From contig JACAAK010000003.1 of NCBI GenBank assembly GCA_025093985.1, positions 2,108,001 to 2,172,000 on the forward strand: a stretch of 64,000 bases of DNA, given 5' to 3'. Below the pieces are notes generated by a model. The model was not told where the DNA came from and did no database searches. It saw only the letters and a list, made by a program, of their open reading frames with translations. Shown one piece after another: positions 19,686 to 31,966 of the stretch; within the stretch, counting starts at the first letter, position 1; the number at the start of each line of letters is the position of its first letter. The DNA comes from Calvatia gigantea. Taxonomy: Eukaryota > Basidiomycota > Agaricomycetes > Agaricales > Lycoperdaceae. A program made the position numbers and the translations under genes.

Positions 19686-22600
19686 ATGAGGATTCCCCTG
19701 CTCCTCACCGCCCTCTGCGGCGTAGCCCTTGCCCAGTCGTCGTCGGGCTCAACATCGCAGCCCCAGCAATCTGCTGCCTCCACCTCTGCCCAGCCATCGA
19801 CAACATTTCCAACATCCCTCGTCCTTACGACCGGTTCAAGAACCATCACTACGTCCACCCGCTCCAATGGTGCCCTCACTCAATTCCAGACAGTCGTCCC
19901 AACCATCTTCAACGTCACCCTCACCCTCACACCGACTTCCACGTCCGCCTCCTCATCTTCGGCCTCTGCCGGCACCTCGCCGTCAACTTCACCCTCACCA
20001 GCGCCAATTGTACTTGTACGTACCGATTCATCTTGTTATGTGGTTTCATTCGCCCACCTTCCCCCTCCTTGCAGGATACACGCGTAGACCCAGCCTTTGG
20101 CGTTCTAGGTGCCATCCTCATTCTCACTGGTCTTCCTTCTGCCTTCTGGGGCCACAAAAACAGATGGTACGGCATAACGTCAACTGTCTAACAGGATCTC
20201 ATCTCCCACGTAGGACCTCATTTTTCCTCACCGGCTTCTACACCCTCTCCTTAGTATGTGCGGTCCTCATCATCCGCTACGGCGTAGTACCCGCTGTCAA
20301 CCCCCCAACTAAAACCGTCCGTGGCATGTTCGTCCTTGCGAGTGTCGTGGCTGGAGTTGCTGGGGGTGGCATCGCCATTTTCTTCTGGAAAGGGGCCCGT
20401 TACGGCATTGGCGCCTGGGGCGGCTTCGCTGCTGGTCTATGGATTCAGGCTTTTCATAATGGTGGTGTGATCAAGCCTATCGGCTTTAGATGGATTCTCT
20501 ACATCGGTCGGTCGTTTCGTCCCTGTTTGCCAGCAAATCAATTTGTTAATTTCTTGTTCAGGCCTGGCGGTCGTTGGCTTTACGTTGTCTACCATTCCAA
20601 AGGTGAGTTTATCGTCGTTCTCACTCCCAACTGCCTTCGTGACACCAAAGTATATTAGCTCCATTATCACATCCTCCTCATCTCCACGGCTTTTGTTGGT
20701 TCTTCTGCTTTCGTACTCGGTGTCGACTGTTACACCACTGCTGGACTTAAGGAGGTAAGAGTATTTGACAATACTTTGTTTGATCCAGGGTAACCTTTGC
20801 GTGTAGTTTTACATTTGGAACCTTGGCTTCGAAGATCTCTTTCCCAAGTTTACTACCAATGGCATCCAATTCCCGGTGTCACAAACTATGCAAATCGAGT
20901 TGGGTCTCATTGGTGCCATTACACTCATGGGCATTGCCGTTCAACTTCGCATCATGAAGGTCCTTAAGAGGAAGCTCAAAGAGATCGCAGAGGAGGCGAG
21001 AAGACAGGACGAAGAGGCCGAACAGCAGGCTGCCGGCAGGTTTGGAGATATCAAACAGGAAAAAGAAGCCTGGGAGAAGGACCACAGCACGCTGAATAAA
21101 TCTGGTAGGCTAGAAAGCACGATGTCGTCAATTCCTTTGATGAAGGACGTGGATGGTTCTTCTTCGCCCACGACCCTTGCCGAAGAAGGTCGCCAACGTC
21201 GTTCCTCCAACCTGTCCGATTTCAAGGTTGCACCTACGCCGGAAGAGGAGCTACGACGGACGAGATACATGCAAAACCCAGGAGTACTACCAGCATTGGA
21301 CCTTGGATTGGGCATCAAGGATGATGTGCCCTCGACATTCATCACCGAAGAACCAAAACTAAATGAACTCAGCTTGAAAGAGTTGGAAGACCTCAAGAAG
21401 AAGGAAGAATTGCTCGCCGAAATCCAGAATATCCGAAAGTCAATTGAGGTCTTGAAATCGGAACCAGCCGTACTTCCCACCTCCCCCAATCAATATAGGA
21501 GGTTCTCCCTGACCTCAAGGCGTACTTCGAGCTTAGAAGCATCCACTTCCCTTTCCCCGCCAGCTGCTGTACATGCCCGTCCACCTAGGGCAACAGACCC
21601 TCGTGGTCGTGCGCGTTCGATGGACCTTTCAACACTTGCCGCGACAAATAACCCACCGCTTGGTGCGATAGGCGAATCAATCTCGAGGCCCAACAGCGCC
21701 CCTCTGAAGGATCCGGATTGGGATGCATACATTCAAGAACGCAAGTTACTTCAGCCTCCATCTGGCGTCACCCCTCCAATCCAACCTACACCAGCCCCTC
21801 GTGGAGCTATGTCCACGGCTGTCCAGGATGCTTTGGAGAAACGGAAGAGAAGAGAAAGTGCACTTGTTGCCAGTAGCGGAAGTGGGACTACTGGTGGTAG
21901 TTCTGGAGGTGACGACCTTGACGATACGCCCCTTGCAAAGATCGCTTCTGGTAGTCGGGAGAAGAGATCACCTGTTCCAGGCGGTGTTACGGGATTCGGC
22001 AATATGGGGTATCCTACGACTTCGAAGACCCAGGATCCTGCGCCCGCTGTGACGATCTTACCTCCGCGGAAGTCACAACCCGGGAATGTCGTCGCCCCCA
22101 CCCCTCAACGTGCGGGACCCAAAGCCCCGGTTGTCAAGACATTTGAGGAGTTGAATGAAAGGCACCGTGAGAAGATGAGAAACTTGCAGGATCCTGTAAC
22201 GAGAGCAGAGAAGGAGAGTGCAGATGTGAGAAACGCGAAAGAGAGGTGGGAAAGAGCAAAAAAAGCGGAGAAGGAGATTATGATGAGGAAACAGGCTGAC
22301 AAGGCTGCTGCGTTGGAAAAGAAACAGCATAGTCGTGACCACAGCGGCCGTCAACCCCCAAAGAGGGAGGGTGGTGGGGGGGCGGTGGACGGGAGGAGAG
22401 GACATTCGAGGTCCGCGAGCGCGGATAGACTCGGAGTCCCTGGCACCGGAAGCTCGTCAAAGCGGTTGTCGGTGCTGAAAGTTGAGGATTGGCAGAGGTA
22501 TCAGGCTAATGCAGCAAGCTCCGGCGAACAGGAGTCCAGCAGCACAGGCGAAATGGGGACAAGGAGGCGGGATTCGTCTGTCCCATTCCCTGGTCATGGG

Positions 22601-22693
22601 CCATCTATGGGTCATAGCCGGAGTCGGAGCCGTGACCTAGTTCAAGGTCAAGGGCTGAAGGACAAAAAGAAGAGTAGAGATTATTTGACGTGA
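19686..22693 (+). CDS. Membrane protein with DUF4203 (TMEM198/TM7SF3-type) domain and long tail
   Basis: Signal peptide MRIPLLLTALCGVALAQSSS, then a Ser/Thr/Pro-rich extracellular stretch (about residues 20-110, likely O-glycosylated). Exon joins near 20033-20075 and after lead to a cluster of spans: DPAFGVLGAILILTGLPSAF, FYTLSLVCAVLIIRYG, MFVLASVVAGVAGGGIAIFF, GIGAWGGFAAGLWIQAF, ISTAFVGSSAFVLGVDCYT, and IELGLIGAITLMGIAVQLRI. Then follows a cytosolic coiled-coil start (VLKRKLKEIAEEARRQDEEA) and about 500 residues of disordered, charged sequence with Ser/Arg and Pro runs, including a basic helix (NAKERWERAKKAEKEIMMRK). The end is GLKDKKKSRDYLT. DUF4203 proteins are poorly understood; a role in surface or vesicle membranes is only a guess. 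Confidence 0.8.
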
Positions 22694-24452
22694 GGTGCTT
22701 TGATCTTGAAGGTGCAAGAGGTGCAATGCGAGTACGTATCTTTTTATTCCAGCTGATAACTCTATCTCAGCCCGATGGGGGCAGACTTTCCTTTAATTTA
22801 TGTTGTCCTCTAATGACCTGACTGACTTGTTGTGCCTACGTAGATCGCTGATAAAGGATTAGCTGTTCCTGCACGCCGACCCCCCTCTCCGTCTCCCCTC
22901 TGGTACCAAGCGGATCCGTTCGTACCTCCCCAATACCTCTTTTCAAGCAGTTTTAATTTCCCCAATGACTTTCACGACCTGTCCCCTCCCTTCACCTCAA
23001 TTACCCTACCCGCACCCATACACTACTCGTTGGCATCCCATCCGCCTGAATTTTCATGCACTGCAGCTCAACGTCACCCTAGTTTGGTCACGCGGAGAGT
23101 AGCATTTATACCATCGGCACCCACCGTACCTTGTGCACCTCACTTTCCTCCAGCTTGTTCTTTGCATCTACATAACTTCGCATATTCATGGCACATGCTT
23201 CACCCTTTGTTACGATGTCAACCTTGGACCATGATCAAGTTACTTTGGACTTTAATATTTCTATTCCTTCCTTCATTCAGTGGACGCTCCTCTTCGCACA
23301 CATAGACTATTTGGTTCGCTAGTTCGCTAGCGTTCACTCATTTATTTGCTTGTACATACCTGCTTGTTTGTACGTTGCACATATCGCCTGCCAGGTTGTG
23401 TTTTGTTTGAGGGTTGCAAGTCAAGAATCGATGAAAGTCTTGTGCTACGTCTGGGATTGGTTCAAAGCAGGACTTCGATGCAGATGCTTTTAAGACCGCA
23501 CACCAGTCTTTGGCACGCCGGTGGATCCCACTAGCCTTTCGGAGCGGGCGTACTCTAAGCTTCACGACGGAGGGCAAGCTTCGAGTAGATTTGGACGTCT
23601 TGCGTCTTAGTCTCTCGGGTGGCTGAGGAACATGTCAATGGCTCTTCATTGATGGAAGGCTCATTGAAAAGCGGATATGATGATTCTCACTCGCTGCCGT
23701 ACCAGTACGCAATGACATTGCATTCGGTCTAAGTACTTAAATGTCCATTGACAAGGAAGCTAGCTTGAGGTCGTGGGATCCGGGGGTTAGACGGCGATTT
23801 GGGGAGACGCCAGTTTTCAGGTGGACGTCCGGTAAATTCGAATCCTGGCGGCTCGTTCTGTTGCAGCTCATCCTTACTCAGGCCTCAGGATCGGGCGATG
23901 ATAACGAGCCTCGATACCGACCAGTGATATGTTGTTTGCGCATACAGGCCCTGGAGAACGCTGAGTGAATATTTAAGTTGTGGAGTTCACTGAAAGGAGA
24001 AAATGGAGGACGGAAGGGGGCGTGGACCCAACTTCTTAATTCAGATACCGGGCCCAGGCGCAAAGAGGCGCAAAGGGGAAGGTGATTGCCGAGCGATTTG
24101 AGGGTGTGTCTGAAGATCTGAAGCCTCAAGCTTCAAGTGATATATATACGAATCGCATGTCATTCGTTGCGTAGGTCTGAGTTGGATTGGCATTTCTTCG
24201 CGAGCCACCTATCGATTGCGAAAAATTTGACCGACCTTTGAGTGGGCATGTTTTGTGAGTGAGGATCACACTGGGGTTGGGTTACCCAGAAAGGACGGAA
24301 GTGATCAGTTTGTGACATGGGCACTTCAATCATCCTTTGCCCCAACCTACCCGAATTATGCAGTGGCGTATTGGTTGTGGGCTGCAAACTGGGGTTCGGT
24401 TATAAAGGCGACTCCTTCGTCTTCAACCTCCCCCTAAACACATCTAGAGCCG
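22694..24452. other. Long gene-poor interval
   Basis: About 1.76 kb, the longest gap in the window. The first part is pyrimidine-rich (CCCCTCTCCGTCTCCCCTC near 22880) and may be the 3' UTR of the DUF4203 gene. Short open frames of 60-91 codons occur on both strands, but none shows family motifs or spliced continuity. A small direct repeat, TTCGCTAGTTCGCTAGCG, sits near 23312-23330. The last 60 bp hold the promoter of the next gene. No RNA gene or mobile element was recognised. Confidence 0.5.
24401..24407 (+). promoter_or_regulatory. TATA box of the 24459 gene
   Basis: TATAAAG, about 50 bp before the ATG at 24453/24459 and followed by a CT-rich stretch, a good fungal TATA box arrangement. 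Confidence 0.5.
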
Positions 24453-24458
24453 GTGACG

Positions 24459-25165
24459 ATGGCAAATACCCCCCTTGTCCGCTCGAGGTCTGCGCCTCAG
24501 CCTATAACTGCCCTCTCACCCGTGGCGTCCACTTCAAAAGGAGCATTTATTCAGCGGTCTGCCTCTCATCAGGACGTAGATAACGGCTATGTAAAACAGC
24601 AGGTTGCTGCACAGACTACCGAAACAAGAAAGGAGGTTTATTTGCCTTCGCTCTCAACATCTCCTGGAGACCCATTCAATCTCTCTGGATTTTTCCCAAC
24701 ATCACTGTCAACTATAGGGAATGAGGAGGAAGAGTGGCGATGGTTATGGGAGGAGGGCAAGCGAAAGCGGGAGGAACGCCAACGGTACGGAGGGGATGAA
24801 GAAGGGCCCGTAAGGGGTGGGAGGTCAGCAATTTTTGGCGAGGAAACAGGTGACGCTATAAAGGGTGAAGATAAATTGGGAGTGTTGTCGCTCAGTGAGT
24901 GTTGCTGAATTTTGCATTTACTTGGGAAGCTTCTCTTCTTGATGCTGACCGTGGATGGGGGGGGGGGGGGTTTATTGTAACAGAAGATGTCAGTCTATTT
25001 AGTGGGTCCGCGGGAGAGTACGGGCGCCTTCTGTCGCCATATGCGAGTGATGATGTCGTGGATGAGAATTCGCTGTATCTGGCACAGAGGGCACGGCGGG
25101 AGCGAAGCATGATGTCGGCGGTGGGTGGGGAAGGAGGTTACGGAGAAGTGTTTCTAGCCGAGTAG
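24459..25165 (+). CDS. Uncharacterised 205-residue protein
   Basis: Exons 24459-24894 and 24984-25165, joined in phase 1 by a GTGAGT..CAG intron with a CTGAC branch site. I do not recognise the family. The N-terminus MANTPLVRSRSAPQPITALS is Ser/Pro/Ala-rich and probably disordered; the middle has FNLSGFFPTSLSTIG and a charged Trp-rich helix EEEEWRWLWEEGKRKREERQ; the C-terminal part reads YLAQRARRERSMMSAVGGEG. No signal peptide, membrane span or catalytic motif is seen. An ATG two codons upstream (24453) would add MT. Reality of the gene is supported by the TATA box, the in-frame intron and protein-like composition, not by homology. Confidence 0.6.
24957..24970 (+). repeat. G14 homopolymer in an intron
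   Basis: Fourteen consecutive G, ending 13 nt before the exon at 24984, between a CTGAC branch-like site and the CAG acceptor at 24981-24983. Confidence 0.85.
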
Positions 25166-25319
25166 GTGTGCCGTAATGCCGAGACACGGGAGTTCCCACG
25201 TATTAGGTGTAGATATTCCCACGGATAACATGTTGAAAGAGCCGGTTGCGCTCGTTTTTCCCACTAACTGCCCACTTTCCCACTCGCCTCGCTCGTGAGA
25301 CTTTGCTCTCACGCCTATA

Positions 25320-27804
25320 ATGTCTTTGCCTCAAGATCCCTTCTTCCTCAACCACCATCTCCAGATGCCGTCTGGCCCAGGTGACGCCCAGCCAGACCAC
25401 CACTCCGCTCACCATTCCCGTTCTGCTACCCCGGCCCAGCAGTCTGCAAATTTACTCGTAAATTCTTCGTCTCCTGCCTTTATTCTGCTATTCATTGCAG
25501 CAATGCTCTATAGGTTTCCAGTAAACAGCCCACTCCGCAGTCTACCACAGTCAATTCCCCTAAAAACCCCTCCCCCCCTATCTCAGACCCCGCACCAGTA
25601 GTTCCGGCGCCTGATCCAAATGCATCGCTACAGTCCATTTTAGTTGCCTCCAAGAAGGATGTGATAACCAACGGCCAGCAGCTGCCCCCATGGAACGCTT
25701 CGACTTCTGTCCAACCTCTCCCACCGAATCAAGCGCCTCCGGTTGTTGCCCCAACCCAGGTATACGTCCTTCCCCCACTAATCACGTCCCGTCCTCACTC
25801 CTCCCCGTCTCTGAGCAGTCCACCGGAAAACGCAAGCTTGAGGATTCAGAAGCAGACGACCCCCATAGCAAAATACGTCGTATCGTTCGCGATCATGTTT
25901 CGCAAGACCCAGCACGCGTCATGTCCATGACTACCGTCATCTGCCTCCACGCGGCCGTTGCCCAAAAATCATACGGCAGCGAGAAACGGTTCCTCTGTCC
26001 TCCGCCTGTTGTCCACATCGAAGGGCCGCTATGGCATATGCGCAACCAGCAGATGGCCATGGCTGTTGTATCTGAAAGCGGAGAACGCTCCTTTGAGCAA
26101 AAAGCCCCCCTCGATAACAATATGACCGCCAGTTTCAAGTTTCTCCATGTTACTGGTACCGCCAAGGCCAAAAGTTTCCAGCTTTCTCTTGATATCGCTG
26201 AGCCGCCACTCTCTTTGGCCCCCGAAGGTGGAGAGTCATCCAGCGGGCGCGTCTGGGCCACTTTTGATTCTGCCCCTGTCACAATTATCTCCAAACCTTC
26301 TAAGAAAACCGCCAAGACGCGCAACATTTCGTCGTGCATCCTTGCTGGAGGGCCTGTTTCCCTGTTTAATCGTATCAATTCACAAACCGTCCGCACTAAA
26401 TATATGACCATTGATCATACTCAGTTGTGCGCAAGCAACGTCGCGTGGTCTGCGTTCAATGTCAATGTCGTCCGCCGACCAGGAGGGGAGACGCCTGCTG
26501 TAGGTGCGTGTCATGTGATGAGAACTCTTAGTTTTCCCGCTCTCACACTTTTGACCAACAGGGGGTCCCCAACCAGTCACCTACGGCTGTGAAATTGTTC
26601 TTTCGGACACCCATTCAGGCATCTCAACGTCCCCTCTCATCATCCGCAAAGTCGACAAAGGTCGCGTTTCCAACGATGATGGTGGTCCCGTTAGCCAGAT
26701 GCAGAAGATTGCCCTCCAACGCGTGAGCCCTGACGGTTCACGACATTACTTGTCGGCGGCCGGACCTCTCCCTGGCACGAACGGAGTCGTCGCTCCACCA
26801 GCTCCCGGCATGTCTACCCAAGCTGGAACACATCCTCTCATGTTCCAATCTCCACGCATCCGCGACGAAGTAAAGGATGGCCAACGTATCATATCTGATG
26901 AAGTCGATGACTATCTCTGTTGGACTATTGTTGGTATTTGTGAGTTTAATCTTCTTCCGCTGCTAGATGGAGAGCTCAAATGAATCTTCTAGCCAAATTC
27001 CAGTACACCTTCTTTGACGCCTTTGGCCAAAACAACAATATACCCGAGCTTGCTATTACGCCCTTCCCTACGCTTTTCACCGCCCCCGTCTATCGCCCTG
27101 CGAGTAACACTATTGAACTCACTGTCTCCAACTTCTTTTACGAAGACCACAACACGAGACAACAAACACCCCTGGATGTCTACCTTGGAAATCTTGGTCC
27201 GCTTCGCTTGCGCGTCTATCAAACCGCTTCCCCGGGTCCACTTACAAACATATCACCGTTTGTCCAATCCCATCCGGGACCCCAAGGCTTAGAAGGAGCA
27301 CCAGGCCCTTCTGACCCCGCAACAGGGTCCCCACTTTCCCCAACTGCTCCAGCGCCACGTTATATGCCTGCAGGACCCCTGCACACAATTGTTGTTGTGG
27401 AAATGCCGCCTTTGCAAGATATCATCAAAGCTTTGGAAGAAGATCCCCTACCACCGCACCCTGAATCCCAAGGAAACCGTCAATCACCAGAAAATGGCGC
27501 TACGTCCCATGAGGGCAGGAACGGAAACGGTGCATTACCTGTTCCTCCTGCCCCTCCCGCTGCCCCGCCGACATCAATTACGGGTAGGACCTTGCCGTTG
27601 TTATTTATCAGGTCATCGGATGGTATTGGATACCATTCGGGTAGGACCATTGCATGTGAAAATGTGTTCCAGGGTGTAGACCTGAATGCGATGGCGGCTG
27701 CGAACCCACCGAACGGTCCACCTGTGGATCCGAGCTGGTTAGCCGCTGCACAAGCAGCGGCGGCAGAGGGTGGGCTTCATGGGTGGACTCTTAGAGTTAT
27801 GTAA
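25320..27804 (+). CDS. CSL-family transcription factor (RBP-J kappa / LAG-1, Cbf11/Cbf12-like)
   Basis: DNA-binding protein of the CSL family, which in animals ends the Notch pathway and in fission yeast (Cbf11, Cbf12) affects adhesion, cell-cycle and lipid genes. N-terminal 150 residues are Pro/Ser/Gln-rich and cross two introns (after SANLL and after VVAPTQ). Then STGKRKLEDS starts the conserved part: VICLHAAVAQKSYGSEKRFL and CPPPVVHIEG (N-terminal Rel-like domain DNA-contact block), MAMAVVSESGERSFEQ, SLFNRINSQTVRTKYM, then the beta-trefoil (YGCEIVLSDTHSG, PLIIRKVDKG, PVSQMQKIALQRV, DDYLCWTIVGI) and TIG domain (FPTLFTAPVYRPASNTIELT). A Pro-rich insert lies in the TIG part. Overall roughly 750 residues. 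Fungi lack Notch, so partners are unknown. Confidence 0.92.
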
Positions 27805-28224
27805 CAAGGAGCTTGGCCCTTCCTTTTGGGGCCTTTTGGTAGGTAGTGTGCTGAACATTGATCTCCTATTACTTTTCCCATCCTTTTCGCGGTGTCTATA
27901 ACTTGGTTCCAAAATTCCCTTTCGTTGCCTTCACATTGTCCCTCTATTGAAACTCCGCGTTTCCAACATTTCTACTTCCTTTGCTTCGACTGCTCTGTAG
28001 TGTTTTCCTTGCTCTGTGTTAGTACTTATTCAATTGTAATGGTTGTTTCTAGTCTGTACATTCCTCTATGTGCCTTGTACTCTTTTGTACAGGGCTTGAC
28101 GACTTTCTTCCGTGTTTCTATTTGATCTTTGAATAAACGTTCACGACAACCCATGACAAATTTAGATCTAATCACGTTGAGCGACCGCTCTAAGACCACC
28201 AATATCGGAATATCCGAAAACACA
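27805..28224. other. Convergent intergenic region, CSL / RINT1
   Basis: 420 bp, T-rich on the plus strand (TTTTCC, TTTTGT runs), matching two overlapping 3' UTRs. The sequence GAATAAACG near 28131 could serve as a plus-strand poly(A) signal variant. No gene seen. Confidence 0.5.
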
Positions 28225-31200
28225 TCAAGTAAGGGAATCTTCACGACAACGAAGAACCCTCCCAACGGCATCCCTCGACAACTCCGAATGACCCGTCACA
28301 CCGTGCATAATATCTTCCCACTCCTCTTGGCTCTTCGCTTCAAATGTGCTGTTGACGACCTTATCCCAAGTATCACCATCCAAACCAACCAACCTCGCGG
28401 CTTGCAACAACTTGAGCCACGGAGCTTCTACACGTGTTCTTCCACCTGGCAGTCCTCCACCCACAGCACCCTGACAAGTTTCAATCCATAACTCGCATTC
28501 CGCGAGTATGCGACGACCTTGGGAGGTGTTAAACTTGCCACGGAAGAGGATTTCGCGATGAAGGGATGTGTTCGGCAAGATTAGACGCGATGCGACGATA
28601 GAGTGCTGTGAAAGACGTTTGTGAAAGTGTCGAAAGAAGGTAGGAGAGGTGTGTAGAAAAGAGAGTGAGAGGTGCAAGGAGGGTTTGGGAGATTACAGGC
28701 TCTTCTTGAGACTGAGCGGAGTTCTGCTCTGGACTGTCCCTTTTATAAGTTGAGACGAATGATATATACCAAAACGGATGTTTTTGCTTACGAAGAAAAA
28801 TGGGCTTTAAGTCGTGCTTCGACTTCGTTACAGACTTGTTGGACTATCATGTCCTCTGCACGAATGATAATATTAGTGTATTTGTTGATGAAGACTTCGA
28901 AAATGGTATCGCTTGGGACATCGGTATCTTCCGGACCTGGTCGAGGAAAGAGAGGACTGGTTTCGGCATATTGACGCAGTGCGGGGTCGAGATGGATGTC
29001 AGACCATAGCTCCAAAAAGAACTGGTTACATACATCAGCAGTTGTCGCAAGGAACGGAGGCCTGAAGACGTACGAGATCTTCGGCCCAGGCTTCCAATGC
29101 CAGTTCGACATGGGCAGCACTAAGTAGCGCTTTGCACAACCGTTGGATACCTTCAACACCACTAGTCAAGTTTTGGGTGTCAACATCGACAACCCCCTCT
29201 CCCTTGCTACCGAGGCCGAGTGCACCTGGTACAGCACGGACGAATGCCGAGGAGAGTGCTTCAAAAGCATCCAACGACGAAATTATGCGGCTTAGGTAGG
29301 AATCCAGTATGGGCAGCTGGATTGAAGTGAGGAAGTGGATACGTTGAGATGGACTGGGAAGCGGCGAATAACGGTCTAGAAAAATCGAGTCAAATTCATA
29401 CGAGCAGAGGCAAAGTGCTAACCTGTGACTTGTTCGAAAAGCGCCTTAATCCTTCGCGCCGAATTCGTGGATCTAAGAGCGGTTGCTTCAGGACTTCTCG
29501 TTGCATCGTCCGAAATTGCCCATGCATCCGAGGCTCCGATGATGTCGCGATATTGGTCCTCGACGACTGAGATTCACTGTCATGAGAAGGTGCAAAGTAT
29601 GTTGATCGACGAGCAACCCACATTTTTGCTCTCCTGCAAGCCACGCTTGGAACCAATGTTGATTTCCCAGTATGACATTGCTAATGCCTTCCCATTTGAT
29701 ATCCTCGTTATCCAACGCAGCGGCGGATGTCCCCTGCAATTGGAAACCTTCCTCGATGAAGGATGCATCGAAAGACAGAGCCTGGTAAATCGTATGCGCC
29801 AGAACAGAGGGTGTCTTTAGCAAAGCCGGTATTGTTTTGCGAAGTTTTCTCGACAATAGAGGCAACAACAGTAATGCGAACTCGCGCTAAAGTTAAAATA
29901 ATTGTAACCACATCCAGTTATAACACACGAGGTAACGCACCCAAGCGTGGATCTGCTTGCATTCTGAGCTTGATAATAAAGGCTGGATAACCTCCTCCAT
30001 GAATTGTCGATGTTCGTGCGCGACATTCAAGATGTGGGTGAAATACCACTCAGGCTTAAGCGGTAATCAGCAAAAGGGTGCACCGATGATTACTGATGAA
30101 GCTCCTGACCTTATCAAGTCGATTTGTTTGTCGAGAGCTTTCAAAATGGTATTTGAACCTGAGGAAAATCGGGATAACAAGAGCTTGAATAGGATACAAC
30201 CCGTCCTTCTCAGAACGAGTCACATCATTCTCCGCCCCGATGGTTTTCCCTCTACGAAATCAGGGCTCCGAGTGAGACCTCGTGAGTAAGTACTCACATC
30301 GTTTGCAGCTTCAACAAATTGATAAATGCATCCTCAAAAGATTTTCTATCGCTGGGTGCTGCAGTGGCATAGTTGACACTCATAGGCCACCCGAGTTTCT
30401 CTGCTACGGTAGTCATCTTGCTGAAATCCCGGTAAGTGCCTGGACACGATCCAACGGATGATGATATACCTGGAGAGCGTATCCTTAATCTCCGTCCATG
30501 TTCTACCACCCACACTCTCTAGGAATTCAACGATGCCAAGCTCCTGCTGACCACTGCCGTCTTCGACATCCGCACAGGCAGCTGCCACCTTCTCAACGAA
30601 ACTTTGCAGGTCCCGAAATGCGGTGACAGAGGACATTGTCACAGTGGTTGCAGCTTCAACCTGCGTAACTGCTGCTTTACTATAATGATACTTGAATAAA
30701 CGACCGGACGAGGTCAACGAAACAAACCTTAGTTGCAGTCCGTGTTGGACGACCCGGACGTATTGCTTGACGCTTTCGAGCTCCTTCAAACTGCGGTGAA
30801 GGGTCTCGACGTCCTCCAAGAGTGTAGGTTCAATATCCCCGTCATGTAACACGGATACTAATTCACTCGACAGATCAGAGAGCTCATCGGCTAACGAATG
30901 ACGCTGGATAGACAACTCTTTCGATGTTGCAAGGTGCTCCTCTGCTGAGACACGTGCATTGGAAATAAAGGTACGTATTTGTTCATTCGACGAAGCTAGC
31001 TGAACTAGCACAACGGATATATGAGTAGCGGTTCGAATTCGCGAAAAGCCCACGCACCTGTACCTGGAAATCCTCATGACGGATCTGGGTACTCCGGAGT
31101 AGAATTTCGAGCTGGTCTAAGCTGTCCAAGGTTGGGATGGAGTCGTCCAAGTAGCTTATCCCCGTGCTACTGGCTGACTGCCAATCTGGGACGGCGAGAA

Positions 31201-31225
31201 GGGATTGTATCTGCTGGATGGACAT
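28225..31225 (-). CDS. RINT-1/Tip20 family vesicle-tethering protein
   Basis: Subunit of the Dsl1/NRZ tether, which captures Golgi-derived COPI vesicles at the ER. Starts MSIQQIQSLLAVPDWQSAST-like (31225). N-terminal coiled-coil: SLDQLEILLRSTQIRHEDFQ, AEEHLATSKELSIQRHSLAD, LLEDVETLHRSLKELESVKQ and YVRVVQHGLQL, then SVTAFRDLQSFVEKVAAAC and VEFLESVGGRTWTEIKDTLS, LAEKLGWPMSVNYATAAPSD. Later exons carry PSVLAHTIYQALSFDASFIE with WEGISNVILGNQHWFQAWL, typical of RINT-1. The C-terminal region has LWSDIHLDPALRQYAE and ends with AVGRVLRCREDSLT. About 850 residues over many exons. I base the family on the LHRxLxELExVxxYVxVV and HTVYQALxFD blocks; weaker alternatives are other CATCHR-fold tethers. Confidence 0.75.
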
Positions 31226-31966
31226 ACGGACTGAGGTGGCTAATATGGGTGCACCATGCAGATGTTGGCACGGGTTGCTGGTGAGCGAAGGTCACGTGCT
31301 AACTCTTATGATACCGACTTATGTAGGGCCAATTGGCGACGAGAAGACATGCCCATCTTGATGGCTACTTACTTGAAATAACTCCCAACCTGTCAAGCTT
31401 CAAGCTTCAAGTTGCACTTTCCCAGAATGATTAATGAGATCCGAGATTTGGCCTTTCTTGTAACATGTAAATATTTGCTCTTAATCTCATAGATGTGTAA
31501 TACTGGAAGGATGTTGTAAATATCTTTGTGGGATATTGGTCTGTCAAGCATATATTGTGTTGACGAGAGCTCAGACAGCCTGATGTTTTGAAGAGAAAGA
31601 GCGAAGAGGGGGCACAATGAACAGCCATGAACCTCTGCACCAGTGGCATGAAATGTATCTGTATGATCAACATGAAAACTCTGGGACTAGGGTTGAAACA
31701 GTGGTGCAAAGGTAGTCAAAAAAAAAACCCTACCCGGCAGGATCCAAGGTAGCCATCGAACTCAGAATAGGCGCGTACTTAAGTATCGATCCACTCACCC
31801 CAATAATCACTTGGTAATTGCTGTGAGTAAGCACGCCTTCCCACCAAAACCACCGATGGTGTTCAACGCGATTGCGCAATCGTTCGTCATGAATGTGCAC
31901 ATAAATGTGCCCTTAAGATGACCGGGAAAATTCAGGATATATCAGTCCCCCCGGCTGCCAATCGCC
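31226..31966. other. Divergent intergenic region, RINT1 / carbonic anhydrase
   Basis: 741 bp without a convincing gene. It holds a CACGTG at 31293-31298 (68 bp from the RINT1 start), a short CAAGCTT tandem at about 31394-31412, an A9 tract near 31719, and a GATATATC element at 31936-31943, 24 bp before the carbonic anhydrase ATG. Confidence 0.5.
31293..31298. promoter_or_regulatory. CACGTG E-box upstream of RINT1
   Basis: Perfect CACGTG, 68 bp upstream of the minus-strand RINT1 start codon. Candidate bHLH site; could be chance. Confidence 0.25.
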
